64,000 nt of DNA from Rosellinia necatrix (taxonomy: Eukaryota; Ascomycota; Sordariomycetes; Xylariales; Xylariaceae): NCBI GenBank assembly GCA_021209875.1, contig JAGYVD010000004.1, positions 620,001-684,000 of the forward strand. The letters run 5' to 3'. This document shows, one piece after another, positions 33,734-44,927 of the stretch. The notes below the pieces were generated by a model. It saw only the letters and a list, made by a program, of their open reading frames with translations, did no database searches and was not told the origin of the DNA. Positions within the stretch are counted from its first letter, which is position 1, and each line of letters opens with the position of its first letter. The position numbers and the translations under genes are program-made.

Positions 33734-36700
33734 ATGGCCGCCATCGACCCCAATCACGATCCACTGTTGTCCTTAGCAGCCGACTCTATCGACCCCCCCG
33801 ACCCGACTTCGACTACTCACTATTCTCTCTCGCGCGCCATCCACGCGCGACGGCCTGAATACACTAGACCGCACAAAATACGCATCAAGATCGGCACTTG
33901 GAATGTGGCCGGTTGCCCTGGTACAGACAAAGACTTGGCCAGTTGGTTTGTAGAGGAAGACGATCAGGAGTCCAAACTCGATAGAGGCCTAGCGAACCTC
34001 AACCTTTCAGAAGATAGCATTGAGACGGTCGGCAAGGGCTCCGACGCTGCCCAAGACGTAGATGCTACCCAAGACAACAATGCCTCTCCAGATCCCAGCG
34101 CTGTGCAAGACTCCGACGTCCCCCATCAGGCGTCAGTGGAATCAAGTCAGGCCGAAACACTCTCCGATGTCCAGACAGAGGCGGAAGTCGTCGATGATGA
34201 GGAACCCATTCGGGTAATGGGAGGTGACAAGATTGGCCTCTACGTTCTTGGGCTCCAAGAGATTGTTGATCTAAATCTCGTTCGCCAATCTTTTTATTCG
34301 GATCCAAGTGCTGTTGCCAAATGGCAAGAGGCACTTGAGATTGCCCTGCCTAGAGGCTATACTCTCGTTGTATCCCAACAACTTGTTGGGCTTCTCTTAC
34401 TTATCTATGCCTCGCCAGAGGTCGCCGCCACCATTTCCAATGAGTCCACCATTCCCATGGGCACAGGTCTCCTAGGTTACATGGGAAACAAAGGGGCTGT
34501 TATTTCCCGTCTCCTCTTGGGCGAGACCACTCGCTTAGTCTTCTCCAACTGCCATCTTGCATCCGGACATGACCAAACTAGTCTCGATCGACGATGTTGG
34601 GACTATAACAAGATTATGACGCAAACTGCCTTCTCTCCCCTCAGCCACTCGGGCGTCCTGGAGGATGAGGGGGATAAGATGGGCGATGAAGACTTTACTT
34701 TCTTCTTTGGCGATTTAAATTTCCGTCTGGACGGCCTTCCAGGAAACGATATTCGGCATCTCCTCACATTGCATGCCCGCGGCGAATATGATATAAGCAA
34801 TATAAATTCCCCACAGCACCTTGGAGAAGATAGTGTATTCGTCCTTCATGATAATGAAGACGAAACCTCGGATGGCACTTCAACACCCGGCACGCTCTCA
34901 CGAGAAACGTCCTTCGACCGGAACGATAGCGATGAAAGTAGCGAGGATCTCCCCGACCCGGACGACTTCGTGCCAGATCCGCATGACGACCCAGCGTCTC
35001 TACAAGCTACTATCGATTCTCTCCTACCCCATGATCAGCTACACTTAGTGATGAAGAACAAGAAAGCCTTCTACGAAGGATGGCGAGAAGGGTCTATCAC
35101 CTTCCTACCGACATACAAGTACGATGTTGGTACGGTTGGTCTTTTTGACTCTTCCGAGAAGAAAAGGGCGCCCAGTTGGTGTGACCGAATACTTTATCGA
35201 ACCCGCAAAGACATAGAACAGCATACGAAAAGGCAACAAGATGAGGCAGATGCGAAAACCAAAGATGAAGACATGAAGAAACGGGGTATTGAAGAGGCTG
35301 CCGAAGATGAGAGCGTTTTATTTGACTACGACCCAGCCACCGATTCTCACCATGATACCCAAATCTCAGGCGACACTGCCTACGATTATGACGAGTATGA
35401 AGACGAGGTCAATACCGAGGAGCAAGTCATCACACAAAATGGCTGTACAGATACTGTCAGCCTAGACGTATATACTAGCTACCAACGAATCACATCTTCC
35501 GACCACAAGCCGCTAGCAGCCATTTTCACACTGACATATGACGCCGTCGTCCCAGAGATTAAGGCGAAGGTTCATGCCGAAGTGGCGAGGGAGCTAGACC
35601 GAGTTGAGAACGAAGGACGACCTGGTATCACCATCATCGTCGACGGAAATGAATCCACCCCCGCAGGTCGGAGCACTAACGTAGATAGTAATGAAGGTAT
35701 TGATTTCGGAGAGGTTGGCTTTTCGCGAGAGAAGTCACGGTCATTGACTATTGCAAACACTGGTCGCGTACAAGCCAAGCTTAATTTCTTAGAAAATCCC
35801 AGCAACGGTGATGGCGAAGATGGCGGGGACGGCGACGCACGGCAGCTAAAATGGCTGGAAGTCAAATTCATCCGGTCATTCGATGACGGCAGCGAGGGCA
35901 AAGATGATGCCTCCGATAACGAGATCTCCCTCGAACCTGGTGAGACGGCCAGCGCGCTGATCAGGATCGAGGTCACCGAATTGACGCAACTGCGGGCCTT
36001 GAATGAGGAACCTAAACAGCTGGAGGACGTCTTAGTGTTGCGTGTTGTGGACGGGAGAGATCACTTCATCCCTGTACGAGCTACATGGCGGCCTTCTTGC
36101 TTTGGCCGGTCTCTCGAGGAGCTCATACGTATTCCGAAAGGTGGCATTACGGAACTAGTCAGACAACGCCCAAAGACCGGGTCCATCCCGTATAACCTCG
36201 ATGTCCAAACATCATCACCGGCTGAGTTATTTAAGCTTATCGAGGCTATCGAAACCCTTACAGAACGAGCCATAGCCGACGAAAACATGGTAGAGGACGT
36301 TGATATCCCACGCGAAAGTGCAGGTTGGCCGTTTGACCGGCACACTTGGCAGACGAATGGTGATGTTGATTATGCTACGCTACGGGGAACCATCATCGAG
36401 GCACTGGAAAACGGTGAACCCATTCTCGAGTTATTGAAAGCGGACATGCCCGCGCTAAAACGTTTAGAGATTGTAAGCGACTCGCTGCTCTTGTTTCTAG
36501 AGAGCATGCCGGACGGAATCGTCACGGCGCCGCTCTGGGCCAGGATCGAGCAGAGCCTACCACAAATAGGGAATATCAAAACGCAGGCAGAAGTCGAGGA
36601 CGTTAAGACCAATGTTCTCGATATACTTTCAACAGCACCCTACTACAATATATCGTTCGTTTTTCTCATGGCCATGTTGGCGCGAGTGGGTAGTGACCTT

Positions 36701-36970
36701 CTACCGCTCAACAAGGACGAGCGTGAGGCCGTGGGCGAGCGCAAGCCGGGCTCTTTAGGCAAACGCAGCTTGAGCTTTCGACGCAACACAGATTCGGCGG
36801 TGGATGAAGGTGCCATCCAGAGACGCCTCGCCTGGGAGAGGCGGGTAGCGGAGGTGTTCAGTGTCGTCATATGTCGAACAGCAGGGCCAGCCAATACGAA
36901 GGAGAGGAAGGCGGCTGAAGAGAAGATGCGGAGCGTAGTTGAAATGTTCATGCGTAGGGACGGGGCATAA
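33734..36970 (+). CDS. OCRL/INPP5-type inositol polyphosphate 5-phosphatase
   Basis: Intronless, 1078 residues. It removes the 5-phosphate from phosphoinositides, probably on endosomal, Golgi or plasma membranes. The phosphatase domain (about 50-620) carries KIGTWNVAGCPGTDKDL, LGLQEIVDL, GYMGNKGAV, NCHLASGHD, FGDLNFRLDG, FLPTYKYDVGT, APSWCDRILYR and SSDHKPLAAIF, so the catalytic set appears complete. Two acidic low-complexity inserts interrupt it (about 80-165 and 375-430). An ASH-like beta domain follows (IDFGEVGFSREKSRSLTIAN, about 655-780). The C-terminus (about 800-1075) resembles the RhoGAP-like domain of OCRL but shows no clear arginine finger, so it is probably a binding module. The start is the ATG at 33734 (context AATATGGCC). 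The phosphatase-ASH-RhoGAP order is that of OCRL. Confidence 0.92.
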   Translation: MAAIDPNHDPLLSLAADSIDPPDPTSTTHYSLSRAIHARRPEYTRPHKIRIKIGTWNVAGCPGTDKDLASWFVEEDDQESKLDRGLANLNLSEDSIETVGKGSDAAQDVDATQDNNASPDPSAVQDSDVPHQASVESSQAETLSDVQTEAEVVDDEEPIRVMGGDKIGLYVLGLQEIVDLNLVRQSFYSDPSAVAKWQEALEIALPRGYTLVVSQQLVGLLLLIYASPEVAATISNESTIPMGTGLLGYMGNKGAVISRLLLGETTRLVFSNCHLASGHDQTSLDRRCWDYNKIMTQTAFSPLSHSGVLEDEGDKMGDEDFTFFFGDLNFRLDGLPGNDIRHLLTLHARGEYDISNINSPQHLGEDSVFVLHDNEDETSDGTSTPGTLSRETSFDRNDSDESSEDLPDPDDFVPDPHDDPASLQATIDSLLPHDQLHLVMKNKKAFYEGWREGSITFLPTYKYDVGTVGLFDSSEKKRAPSWCDRILYRTRKDIEQHTKRQQDEADAKTKDEDMKKRGIEEAAEDESVLFDYDPATDSHHDTQISGDTAYDYDEYEDEVNTEEQVITQNGCTDTVSLDVYTSYQRITSSDHKPLAAIFTLTYDAVVPEIKAKVHAEVARELDRVENEGRPGITIIVDGNESTPAGRSTNVDSNEGIDFGEVGFSREKSRSLTIANTGRVQAKLNFLENPSNGDGEDGGDGDARQLKWLEVKFIRSFDDGSEGKDDASDNEISLEPGETASALIRIEVTELTQLRALNEEPKQLEDVLVLRVVDGRDHFIPVRATWRPSCFGRSLEELIRIPKGGITELVRQRPKTGSIPYNLDVQTSSPAELFKLIEAIETLTERAIADENMVEDVDIPRESAGWPFDRHTWQTNGDVDYATLRGTIIEALENGEPILELLKADMPALKRLEIVSDSLLLFLESMPDGIVTAPLWARIEQSLPQIGNIKTQAEVEDVKTNVLDILSTAPYYNISFVFLMAMLARVGSDLLPLNKDEREAVGERKPGSLGKRSLSFRRNTDSAVDEGAIQRRLAWERRVAEVFSVVICRTAGPANTKERKAAEEKMRSVVEMFMRRDGA

Positions 36971-37793
36971 CTACAATCTGCTGATGTCGTTCATGGCGGT
37001 TACCTGTCCGGTTATACTACATGGGAGCCTCGCGCTCTTGGAAAGGAATAGTCGTCGAACGGCTATTCCACGGATATACATATGTAATCATACGCCTACT
37101 TCTCATATTCTTAGTTTTTTTTTTTTCTTCTTGTCTTTTTGCGCCGTGCGAGGACAGCATAGGGAGTAACGCAGGTGGTTGTATAAAACAATACAAACGG
37201 TAAATACCTACTGCACTGACTGTATTCTCCTACCTGCTCGCCTAAGGCACAGGGCAACAGCGTCTATGCCTGACGCGGCGGTGTGGGATGGGATGCGGCC
37301 GCGATGCGTAAGCACGTCAGACGGCATGTTTAGAAATGCAGAAATGCAGAAATGACACAGCTACGGAGGTTCTCATTCGCAGTGCGTGCATGCACGCGTA
37401 GGGGTCCTCCACGTTGCACTCGGAGGCGAACGACGGCCTTCCCGCTCGGGTAGTAGGCGGACGGAGAGGGGGGGGGGAGGGGGAAGAGGGGGAAGGGTTT
37501 GTCCGGCATGGTCTGGAAATGACCTTGCATCATACATACATACATGATGCGTCCTTCTTACACACATGATTCATGCGTGTGTCTATGTATGTGAGGGTAA
37601 GGAGTAAAAAAAAAAAAAAAAAACTTATGTAGGTCAAAGATGGTGTAAGCTATGTGGTAGCACCGTTTTCGGGGCCATCCGATCTCGGTAGTTATAGTAG
37701 TGATCATATCAGCTTCAAACTAACTAGGTAGGCAGGTAGGAAACCTCGGGTATGTAATATGAGTGGGCGATCTCCGAAGTTTATTGTTGTTAG

Positions 37794-37829
<36 letters not shown>

Positions 37830-37838
37830 CGTTGTTGT
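37794..37838. repeat. (GTT)n microsatellite
   Basis: About 14 near-perfect GTT units in a noncoding spacer; one unit is GTC. Confidence 0.85.
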
Positions 37839-37986
37839 GGTAGTAGAACGGATTGCTTAAAGTATATTAGTTCAGCATTCATTACATGATTACCAACAAA
37901 CTAAAAACTACCTTACCTTATACGTACTCTTGATAACCCCCCCCGTGGAGTGGACTCCACCAGTTCCGACATGGCGGTACTATATA

Positions 37987-38018
37987 CGTATGTATGTATG
38001 TATGTATGTATGTATGTC
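37987..38018. repeat. (GTAT)n microsatellite
   Basis: About eight perfect GTAT units, followed 30 bases later by a short GCTC array (38051-38069). Confidence 0.85.
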
Positions 38019-38343
38019 GTCCCTGGGTATAACTAGGGCTAATGCAGGGCTGCTCGCTCGCTCGCTCGCCCAAAGGGGGTCGTCCACCGATATTGACGGG
38101 CAGGTGTTTGATGATAACGCTTCATCCCCATGTTGCTTGCTTGCTATATATACTTTGACTGATGTCTATTACACAGCGCAACGCCGGTGTCGTGATGGTA
38201 AACTCGAGAGGGTTACAGTACACAATTTCCCTTTTTTTTTACAGGCGGCTTTTCCATCCTGCTTCATCATTTGTTTTACACGACGCCCTTGGATCTACCT
38301 AAAACGTATCGTGCAGTACCTGTGTGCCAGGGGTAGCTGTCGA

Positions 38344-38404
38344 GGTAGTGTAGTGTAGTGTAGTGTAGTGTAGTGTAGTGTAGTGCAGTATAGTGTAGTG
38401 TACT
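38344..38404. repeat. Pentamer (GTGTA)n minisatellite
   Basis: About 12 units of a five-base repeat, with one degenerate unit (GCAGTA) near the right end. Five-base periods are rarer than 2-4 base periods in this window. Confidence 0.85.
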
Positions 38405-38464
38405 GTCATAACGGCGAACCTCTCGTTCGATCGGTGGCATGGATATTACTGTATGTACGAAATA

Positions 38465-38560
38465 TCGTACCTACATACAAACATACATAATATACATACA
38501 TATGTAATGAGAGATCTCTCTAGTTAGATTAATCTACACTACATACATACATACATAGAT
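38465..38560. repeat. ACAT/TACA imperfect tetranucleotide repeats
   Basis: Two clusters of ACAT units (about 38469-38506 and 38540-38556) separated by a GATCTCTC stretch. Confidence 0.6.
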
Positions 38561-38824
38561 CTCTGCCACCTGCAGGAGGGCTCGCCATGCCCCTCAGCGT
38601 CCTTCCCTGTATCTAGATATCATCAGGGATATAGCCACTATAAGTCATTTCTCGCCTGGGGAAGCGTCCCACCGTTTGCGGTTCGAGAAGAGGCCTCGCT
38701 TCTCGACCATGTCCGGTTCCGGTCAAGCGCAGACTCATCGCTTTCCGTGATGTCCCGTGCCACGCTACCCGACAACGTACCTAGATTACCTAGGTTACCT
38801 ATTTAAGGCATTAGTGGCTAAGAA

Positions 38825-38863
38825 TTTTTTTTTTTTTTTTATTAGGAAAAAAAAAAAAAAAAA
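38825..38863. repeat. T16-spacer-A17 inverted homopolymer
   Basis: A run of 16 T (38825-38840), six bases, then 17 A (38847-38863). This is a perfect A/T inverted repeat that could fold as a hairpin. Confidence 0.85.
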
Positions 38864-39177
38864 GTTCCGATTGAGTGGAAAAGACGACGTTTGGGCGATA
38901 AGGCCGGACAGCGTTATTCCTCCTCGCTATAACCGGATCTGCAATTCGTCACCAAACAGCCGTTTCGAGGCGCTAATGCTGCTCCCAGTCCAGAGTAGGA
39001 CTCCGTCCGGCTGTGGCGCGGGTGGGACCCCAGTTATACACTAGGCACTAAGTAGGTACACACTAATGTGTTAGTTACCAGGATACCTCCCCCCCAGCAG
39101 GTTTGATTCTGGAAGGAAGCCCCGCCATGATTGGCCGAGCTCATGTCCTTATCTCTGGGCGAGATGCAGGGCGTGTT

Positions 39178-39238
39178 CTCTTGGCATTTTTCTCGCCTTG
39201 GCATTTTTCTCGCCTTGGCATTTGCTCACCTTGGCATG
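39178..39238. repeat. 19-base tandem repeat
   Basis: About two and a half copies of CTCGCCTTGGCATTTTT-like units, the last one diverged. Noncoding. Confidence 0.7.
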
Positions 39239-40210
39239 TATGCGTCGCAGCAAAGCTGAAAAGCGAGCGTGTCGTCGCATGGTCACTCCACACACAGCAT
39301 CTTACACACACAGCCTTCTTTATCCTCATTCGGGTAAAAAAACGTCGCCTCCATTCCACCCTCCGGGACATCCCGCATCGCAGCAGAATCCTTTGTTTCT
39401 GGTTGCTTCATGTTTCTGTCAGAGCTTACCTGAGACAAGCGAGAGAGAGAGAGAGATAGAGAGATAGAGAGAGAGCATCGGCGGGCGGGAAGGGTGGCAG
39501 AGCATCGACGGGAGATATGCCGGGACACCCTCCCCCGTGCTTGTAAGTACATAAGTCATTGGCAAAACTCAAAACTCCCAGGTCGTTCGTTATGCCTGAT
39601 CTTGGCCCAACTCGACGGCCTTGGACGGGATGCACACGCACGAGATAAAACTCCCACGTCCGGGTCTGGTGACGTCGACGCCACCCGAGCCAATGCGACG
39701 GCCACCACTGCATGAGCTTACTGGGTCCTTCAAGAGAGACGTTTATACCTGCTTCCGTGTGCTCTCTCGCTCTTGGCTCGAACGGCGCAGCACGGCGCAC
39801 ACATGGGCACACATGGGCACACAACATGTGCCAGTAGGTAGTGTGTAATATAGACAGAGCAGGTAGGTCGGAAATCATATCTCGTTTAACGCGCCGCAAC
39901 GGGAAGGGCGTACATATAGGCATCATGGCCATTTCTCTGCGCACTACTACTCTTCTTCTTGGATAGGTCACACCTGCATACGAACCTGTGATCCTAGGGG
40001 GTAGCACGTACGGCTTCTACATGTATATGGTTTCCATATGCTGTGGTAGTTATCTGACTAGGCTAACCATTTGCCTTCCTACGGCATCGTATTTCTTTCT
40101 CCCATACTTAATTAAGTCAATCGGGCCAATTTCGTATTGATGTTTCTCCTCCTCTTTTTGGTACGGTTAGCGGTGTGGTACTATTATAAGCGCCCATCTT
40201 GTTCTAATTC

Positions 40211-40253
40211 TGTCCTCTGTCCTCTGTCCTCTGTCCTCTATCCTCTGTCCTCC
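40211..40253. repeat. Heptamer TGTCCTC tandem repeat
   Basis: Six consecutive seven-base units, one with TATCCTC. It lies in a noncoding pyrimidine-rich stretch. Confidence 0.8.
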
Positions 40254-40805
40254 GTAACCACCAGCTGCAGTGAACGATAAGCATCGTCGACGCCACAATA
40301 AGGCCCTCAACCGAAATCTCCAGGGGAACAAACCCTTTCGATTCAGCCCAATCTATATCGAGCACAGGGAGGGAAAAGGTTGATTATACACACAAACACA
40401 CACTACACACTACTTGACCCGTCATCTCGTGGCAGTCCACTTTAACACGATCCCGGTCGATCATATCAAAAGCGCCAAGCTGAGGAGCTAGACAGGTAGC
40501 GACCGTGAGACACTCATTCGGGCCCATTCCGCTGATCAACCCACCCGATAAGTCGTAAAACCATTCAAGCCTTCTGTCTCTCTCTCTCTCTCTCTCTTTC
40601 TTTCCCTCTCTCTTCCCTCCTGGCCTCGGTTTCATTTCCCTCGAACGATGGGTCCGCCCTGTCTTATCAGGGAAGTGAACCCACACGGGCTACCCGGTTC
40701 GACGGGTTCGTTTGTCCACCCTTCGAAGCTAACGAGGTGGGAATGGATGATATTGGTTAGGCTCTTAGGTACGATATCTATTCTCGCTCTCTCTTATCTC
40801 CATTC

Positions 40806-40852
40806 AGATAGTCTATCCGTAGTCTATCTGTAGTTTATCTGTAGTCTATCTG
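40806..40852. repeat. 11-base TAGTCTATCTG tandem repeat
   Basis: About four copies of an 11-base unit with one or two substitutions. Confidence 0.7.
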
Positions 40853-41695
40853 GTATGTAGGGAGCTGAGCTAGCTTTGGTAGTTTATCTGGGCTGCCACA
40901 TCCGAAGTAGTTATAATGGTCGACTAGTTCCAAGGCCCAGCTGAAGCTGCTCATCCCCCCCCCTTCCCCCATCCGCCATCCCACCGTCGCACCCGCACCA
41001 CAAAACGGCCACCCAGGCCAAGGTGGTATCGAGGCATGGTATTGTGCCTGAAGGATTTATTGATTTGATGCATGGTTGGCTCCCGTCACAATGCACAATG
41101 TACTGTACACTATATTACATTAACTAACTAGTTAACTACCTGTAGTTATATTATATACTTATTCACCTACATACCTGCCTAACCCAACGAGCCAACTCCC
41201 CGCTGTATTACATTATACTGTACATATGCCCATGTGCTTATTCTCTTCTTGCATTTTTGCCCGATGCACAAGTTTCCCATGCGGACTTGCCCCATACATT
41301 AGACCTACATACATGGCAATACCGTCGTACCTGTGAACGGATGTCTTATATTTAGTCATTCCCCTGCCTTCTCGACTCCCCCCCCCCCTTCCCAGCCTGG
41401 TCCTTCGCGTTGCTCTTTTCTTTCATGTCCTCCTTCCCTTCTCTTCACTCTCATCCATTCCATAACATAGCATACCGTTAATTCTTGTCATCCCTTTACG
41501 ATACCCTAATAACTTTCACCCCCCTTCCCCTCCCTTCCTCCTCCCCATAAACCGTGACACATAGATACACAGACACACATACACACACGCGCGCTTAGGA
41601 CGTGTGTAAGTGTCGTTCTTCGTGTCTTGGAAGGGAAACGCTCGTCTCATTCCCCCCGTCAGACACGGTCGGCAAAGAACCACAACCCGTTCACG

Positions 41696-42237
41696 ATGTC
41701 TGGTAGTGTAGACGTCGTCGCCTACAATGGCACGACAGGTGAAGCCGACCCTGGATATTCCACCCAAGCAGATAACCTAAATGTGTTTTACGAGGTAAGG
41801 GAAAAATACATACCCTCCTCTCCACTCTTTCTCCTTCTCCCTCCCTCTCGAGAGTCGAGCTGACAATGACCTCTTTCTCTCTCTCTCCTTTGCAGAGCGG
41901 CGACTTCGCCTGGATCATAGTGTCGTCTGCGCTCGTGCTGCTGATGATCCCGGGCGTGGGGTTCTTCTACTCGGGGCTGGCGCGGCGCAAGTCGGCGCTG
42001 TCGCTCATCATGCTCGCGATGCTGTCCGTCGCCGTCGTCGACTTCCAGTGGTTCTTCTGGGGCTACAGCCTGGCCTTCTCGCACACCGGCAGCGCCTACA
42101 TCGGCGACCTGTCCAACTTCGGCCTCATGAAGACCCTCGCCCAGCCCTCCGTCGGCAGCGGCAAGATCCCCGACCTACTCTTCTGCCTCTTCCAGGGCAT
42201 GTTCGCCGCCATCACGTATGTTGTCTATCTTATCTTT

Positions 42238-42313
<76 letters not shown>

Positions 42314-43616
42314 TCATCCCTCCGAATCTCTCTCTCTCTCTCTCTCTCTATATGAAAACAAAAGGGAAAAAAAAAAAAAACCACTAACGGGATATTTTTT
42401 TTTTGGATGATTTTAGTCCCGCCCTCGCCATAGGCGCGGCCGTCGACCGAGCGCGGATCCTGCCTTGCATCGTCTTCATCTTCGTGTGGTCGACGATCGT
42501 GTACGACCCGATCGCGTACTGGACGTGGAACGCGAACGGGTGGTCGGCGCGGCTCGGCGGGCTGGACTTCGCGGGCGGCACGCCGGTGCACATCTCGTCG
42601 GGCGCGGCGGCGCTGGCGTTCAGCGTGATGCTCGGCAAGCGGGCCGGCTACGCGCGCGCGGCGGGCCTGCCGTACCGGCCGCACAACGTGACGCACATCG
42701 TGCTGGGCACCGTCTTCCTCTGGGTCGGCTGGTTCGGGTTCAACGGCGGGTCGGCGTTCGCGGCGAACCTGCGCGCCGTCATGGCCTGCATCGTCACGCA
42801 CCTCGCGGCCTCCGTCGGGGGCATCACCTGGGTCTTGCTCGACTACCGGCTCGAGCGCAAGTGGTCCGTCGTCGGGTTCTGCTCCGGCGCCATCGCCGGC
42901 CTCGTCGCCATCACCCCGGCCTCGGGCTACGTCACCCCCTGGGCCGCCGTCATCTTCGGCGTCGTCGGCGGCGTCGGCTGCAACGTCGCCACCAAGCTCA
43001 AGTTCCTCGTGGGCGCCGACGACGCCCTCGACGTCTTCGCCGTCCACGGCATCGGCGGCATCATCGGCAACCTGCTCACCGGGCTCTTCGCAGCGTTCGT
43101 AAACCCATCCCTCTCTCTTCCCCTCTCTCTTTCCCCTCTCTTTCTCCCCCTTCCCCTTGAATGACACTAACACGATGCGTGCACACACACATACACACAC
43201 ACTCACACACTCATAGTGACTACATAACGAACCTCGACGGCTTCTCCCACGCCGGCGGCTGGGTCGAGCACCACTACATCCAGCTCGCGTACCAGATCGC
43301 CGACAGCGTGGCCGGGTTCTCGTACTCGTTCGTGCTGACGTGCGTGATCCTGTTCCTGCTGAACCTGGTCCCGGGCCTGTCCCTGCGCGTCTCCCCCGAC
43401 GAGGAGGACACGGGCATCGACGACGTCCAGCTCGGCGAGTTCGCCTACGACTACGTCGAGATCCAGCGCCACACCGCCGACATCATTACCGGCCCTAACG
43501 GCGGCGGCGGCATCGGCGGCGGCGGCGGCATCCACCATCACAGCGATCACGAGCGCGCTAGCTCCTCCAAGGGTAGCGTCCCGGAGAAGGCCGGCCCAGA
43601 GCTATCCGCTGTTTAA
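41696..43616 (+). CDS. Ammonium transporter (AMT/MEP/Rh family)
   Basis: Plasma-membrane ammonium permease, 498 residues. Exons: 41696-41794, 41896-42215, 42417-43094, 43217-43616; all introns keep frame. Family landmarks are DFAWIIVSSALVLLMIPGVG and FFYSGLARRKSALS (first membrane helices), FQWFFWGYSLAFS, VYDPIAYWTWNANGW, the signature FAGGTPVHISSGAAALAF with the first pore His, HNVTHIVLGTVFLWVGWFGFN, and DVFAVHGIGGIIGNLLTG with the second pore His. About 11 membrane helices are expected. The cytosolic tail (about 420-498) is Gly- and His-rich (GGGGIGGGGGIHHH) and ends in a charged segment; such tails carry regulatory sites in fungal MEPs. Codon use is very GC-rich in exons 2-4. Intron 2 contains a long CTTT microsatellite. 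Which MEP paralogue it is cannot be told. Confidence 0.95.
42236..42315. repeat. (CTTT)n microsatellite in an AMT intron
   Basis: About 20 units of CTTT in the second intron of the ammonium transporter, just after the GTATGT donor. CT repeats and A/T homopolymers follow before the acceptor at 42416. Minus-strand lysine-rich frames here are artefacts. Confidence 0.9.
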
Positions 43617-44927
43617 GAAGTAAATATATATACAAACCACCAGACCCCGTGTATATATGTATATATATATATATGTGTGTGTGTGTGGGGGGTGGGTGGC
43701 TGGCTGGCTGGCTGGGTGTGAGATTGTGTGTATGCGGCGGGCTGGTTTTCGTAATAGAACGCGATGTTGTTTGGGAAACGAGACGGTGAGCCGCCCGTCT
43801 GGGCTGGGTTAGTCGATCGATGTGCGAGCGCGCGAAAGGAGGGGGGGCCGGTTGAGGAATATACAACAGCTCTCATTTTCGCGGGATCTCTGGTCTTGTT
43901 TTGTCAATAGAACCTTTTTTTTTTTTTTTTTGGCCGTAATACCTGTCTGTAGCCGCCTAATACCCAATATTGTCATGGAATTGCCTATATTATCATTTAT
44001 GCGATGGCCAATCCAAAACTGCCTTTGTCATGGAAACTGCCCGACTTCTGAACCTTGGATGAGGCCGCCATAGTGCCCATTACCGGCTTTCTTTCCTTCT
44101 TTCTTATTTTTTTTTTTTTTTTTTTAAACAGGGTATGTTGATTCATGTTCCCATGGACCTTGGATGGCACTGGATAAAGAAGTATATCGAAGACGCGGCG
44201 CCAAGATAAATTCCGGACGCGGCTGCATATCCAAATGCCGTGACACAACCCGCCAGTTCAAGAACGAACGATGCACAGCGCCAACAAACAGGAGGGGGGG
44301 TATCAGTGAATTAAATAGAGATGTAGTCAAAGAGCTGACTAAGTAGAGCCCCGGAGGCTCTTTCAATATCCCAAACTCGTAGGTAAAAGTAATGTCAATT
44401 AAACCCTCAATTTACGTAATGGTTTGTCTCCTAGCCCGCCAGCCTCAAACTCACCACGAAGGGGGGTCACCCTCAGCCGTTTCCGCTGTGGATACAACCT
44501 GTCAATGCCACGCGAATCTACTGCGAAAGCTACCGAACGTCGTAGCGTAGTACTAATTATAAATAATTATAGCAAAATCCAAACACCCAGGCGCGACACC
44601 ACACGCCTAGACCCTTAGTTGGCAGTTTGGCAGGGTCAAACTTGACATCTTCCACCAACTGGGCCAGTGCCAAGACCACGTCTTCTGCCGAACTACCCTC
44701 CTGCGCGTCCTCCAAAGCTTCTTCCCTCGAGAAAACAAAGCAACGTTCAATGTCGAATCAATGGTGACTCAAGCCGAGAGATGAATATTATTCATACCGC
44801 GTGGTATGATCTGCGCGCATACATAATCCTATACCATTAGCGTACCAGTATAATACATTAGGCAAGAACTCCAAGATCATGCCAAGCAGCGTCGGAATGC
44901 TGCACCAATACTCATATGCCCCCACGC
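43617..44927. other. Convergent spacer between AMT and the SMP-C2 gene
   Basis: 1.3 kb between two 3' ends. It holds TA and GT repeats (43622-43690), a GGCT repeat (43695-43717) and two T runs (43915-43932 and 44107-44126). No gene is recognised. Confidence 0.6.

Larger units (their letters stand above)
36971..41695. other. 4.7-kb gene-poor spacer rich in microsatellites
   Basis: No protein, tRNA or rRNA gene is recognised between the OCRL-like gene and the ammonium transporter. The stretch holds many simple repeats, listed separately where notable, plus homopolymer runs and pyrimidine-rich tracts. The last kilobase is likely the leader and promoter of the ammonium transporter. Frames up to 193 codons here (for example 39426-40007 minus) are low complexity and were not accepted. 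Confidence 0.6.

Noticed and set aside
37981..38410. Repeat cluster considered as a CRISPR-like array
   Set aside because: Units are 3-5 bases with no spacers; simple microsatellites, and the genome is eukaryotic.
38680..38700. GGTTCGAG resembling a tRNA B box
   Set aside because: No matching A box or cloverleaf could be formed around it.
42175..43206. 343-codon minus-strand frame, Asp/Arg-rich
   Set aside because: It lies antisense to GC-rich ammonium transporter exons and the CTTT intron repeat; composition artefact.
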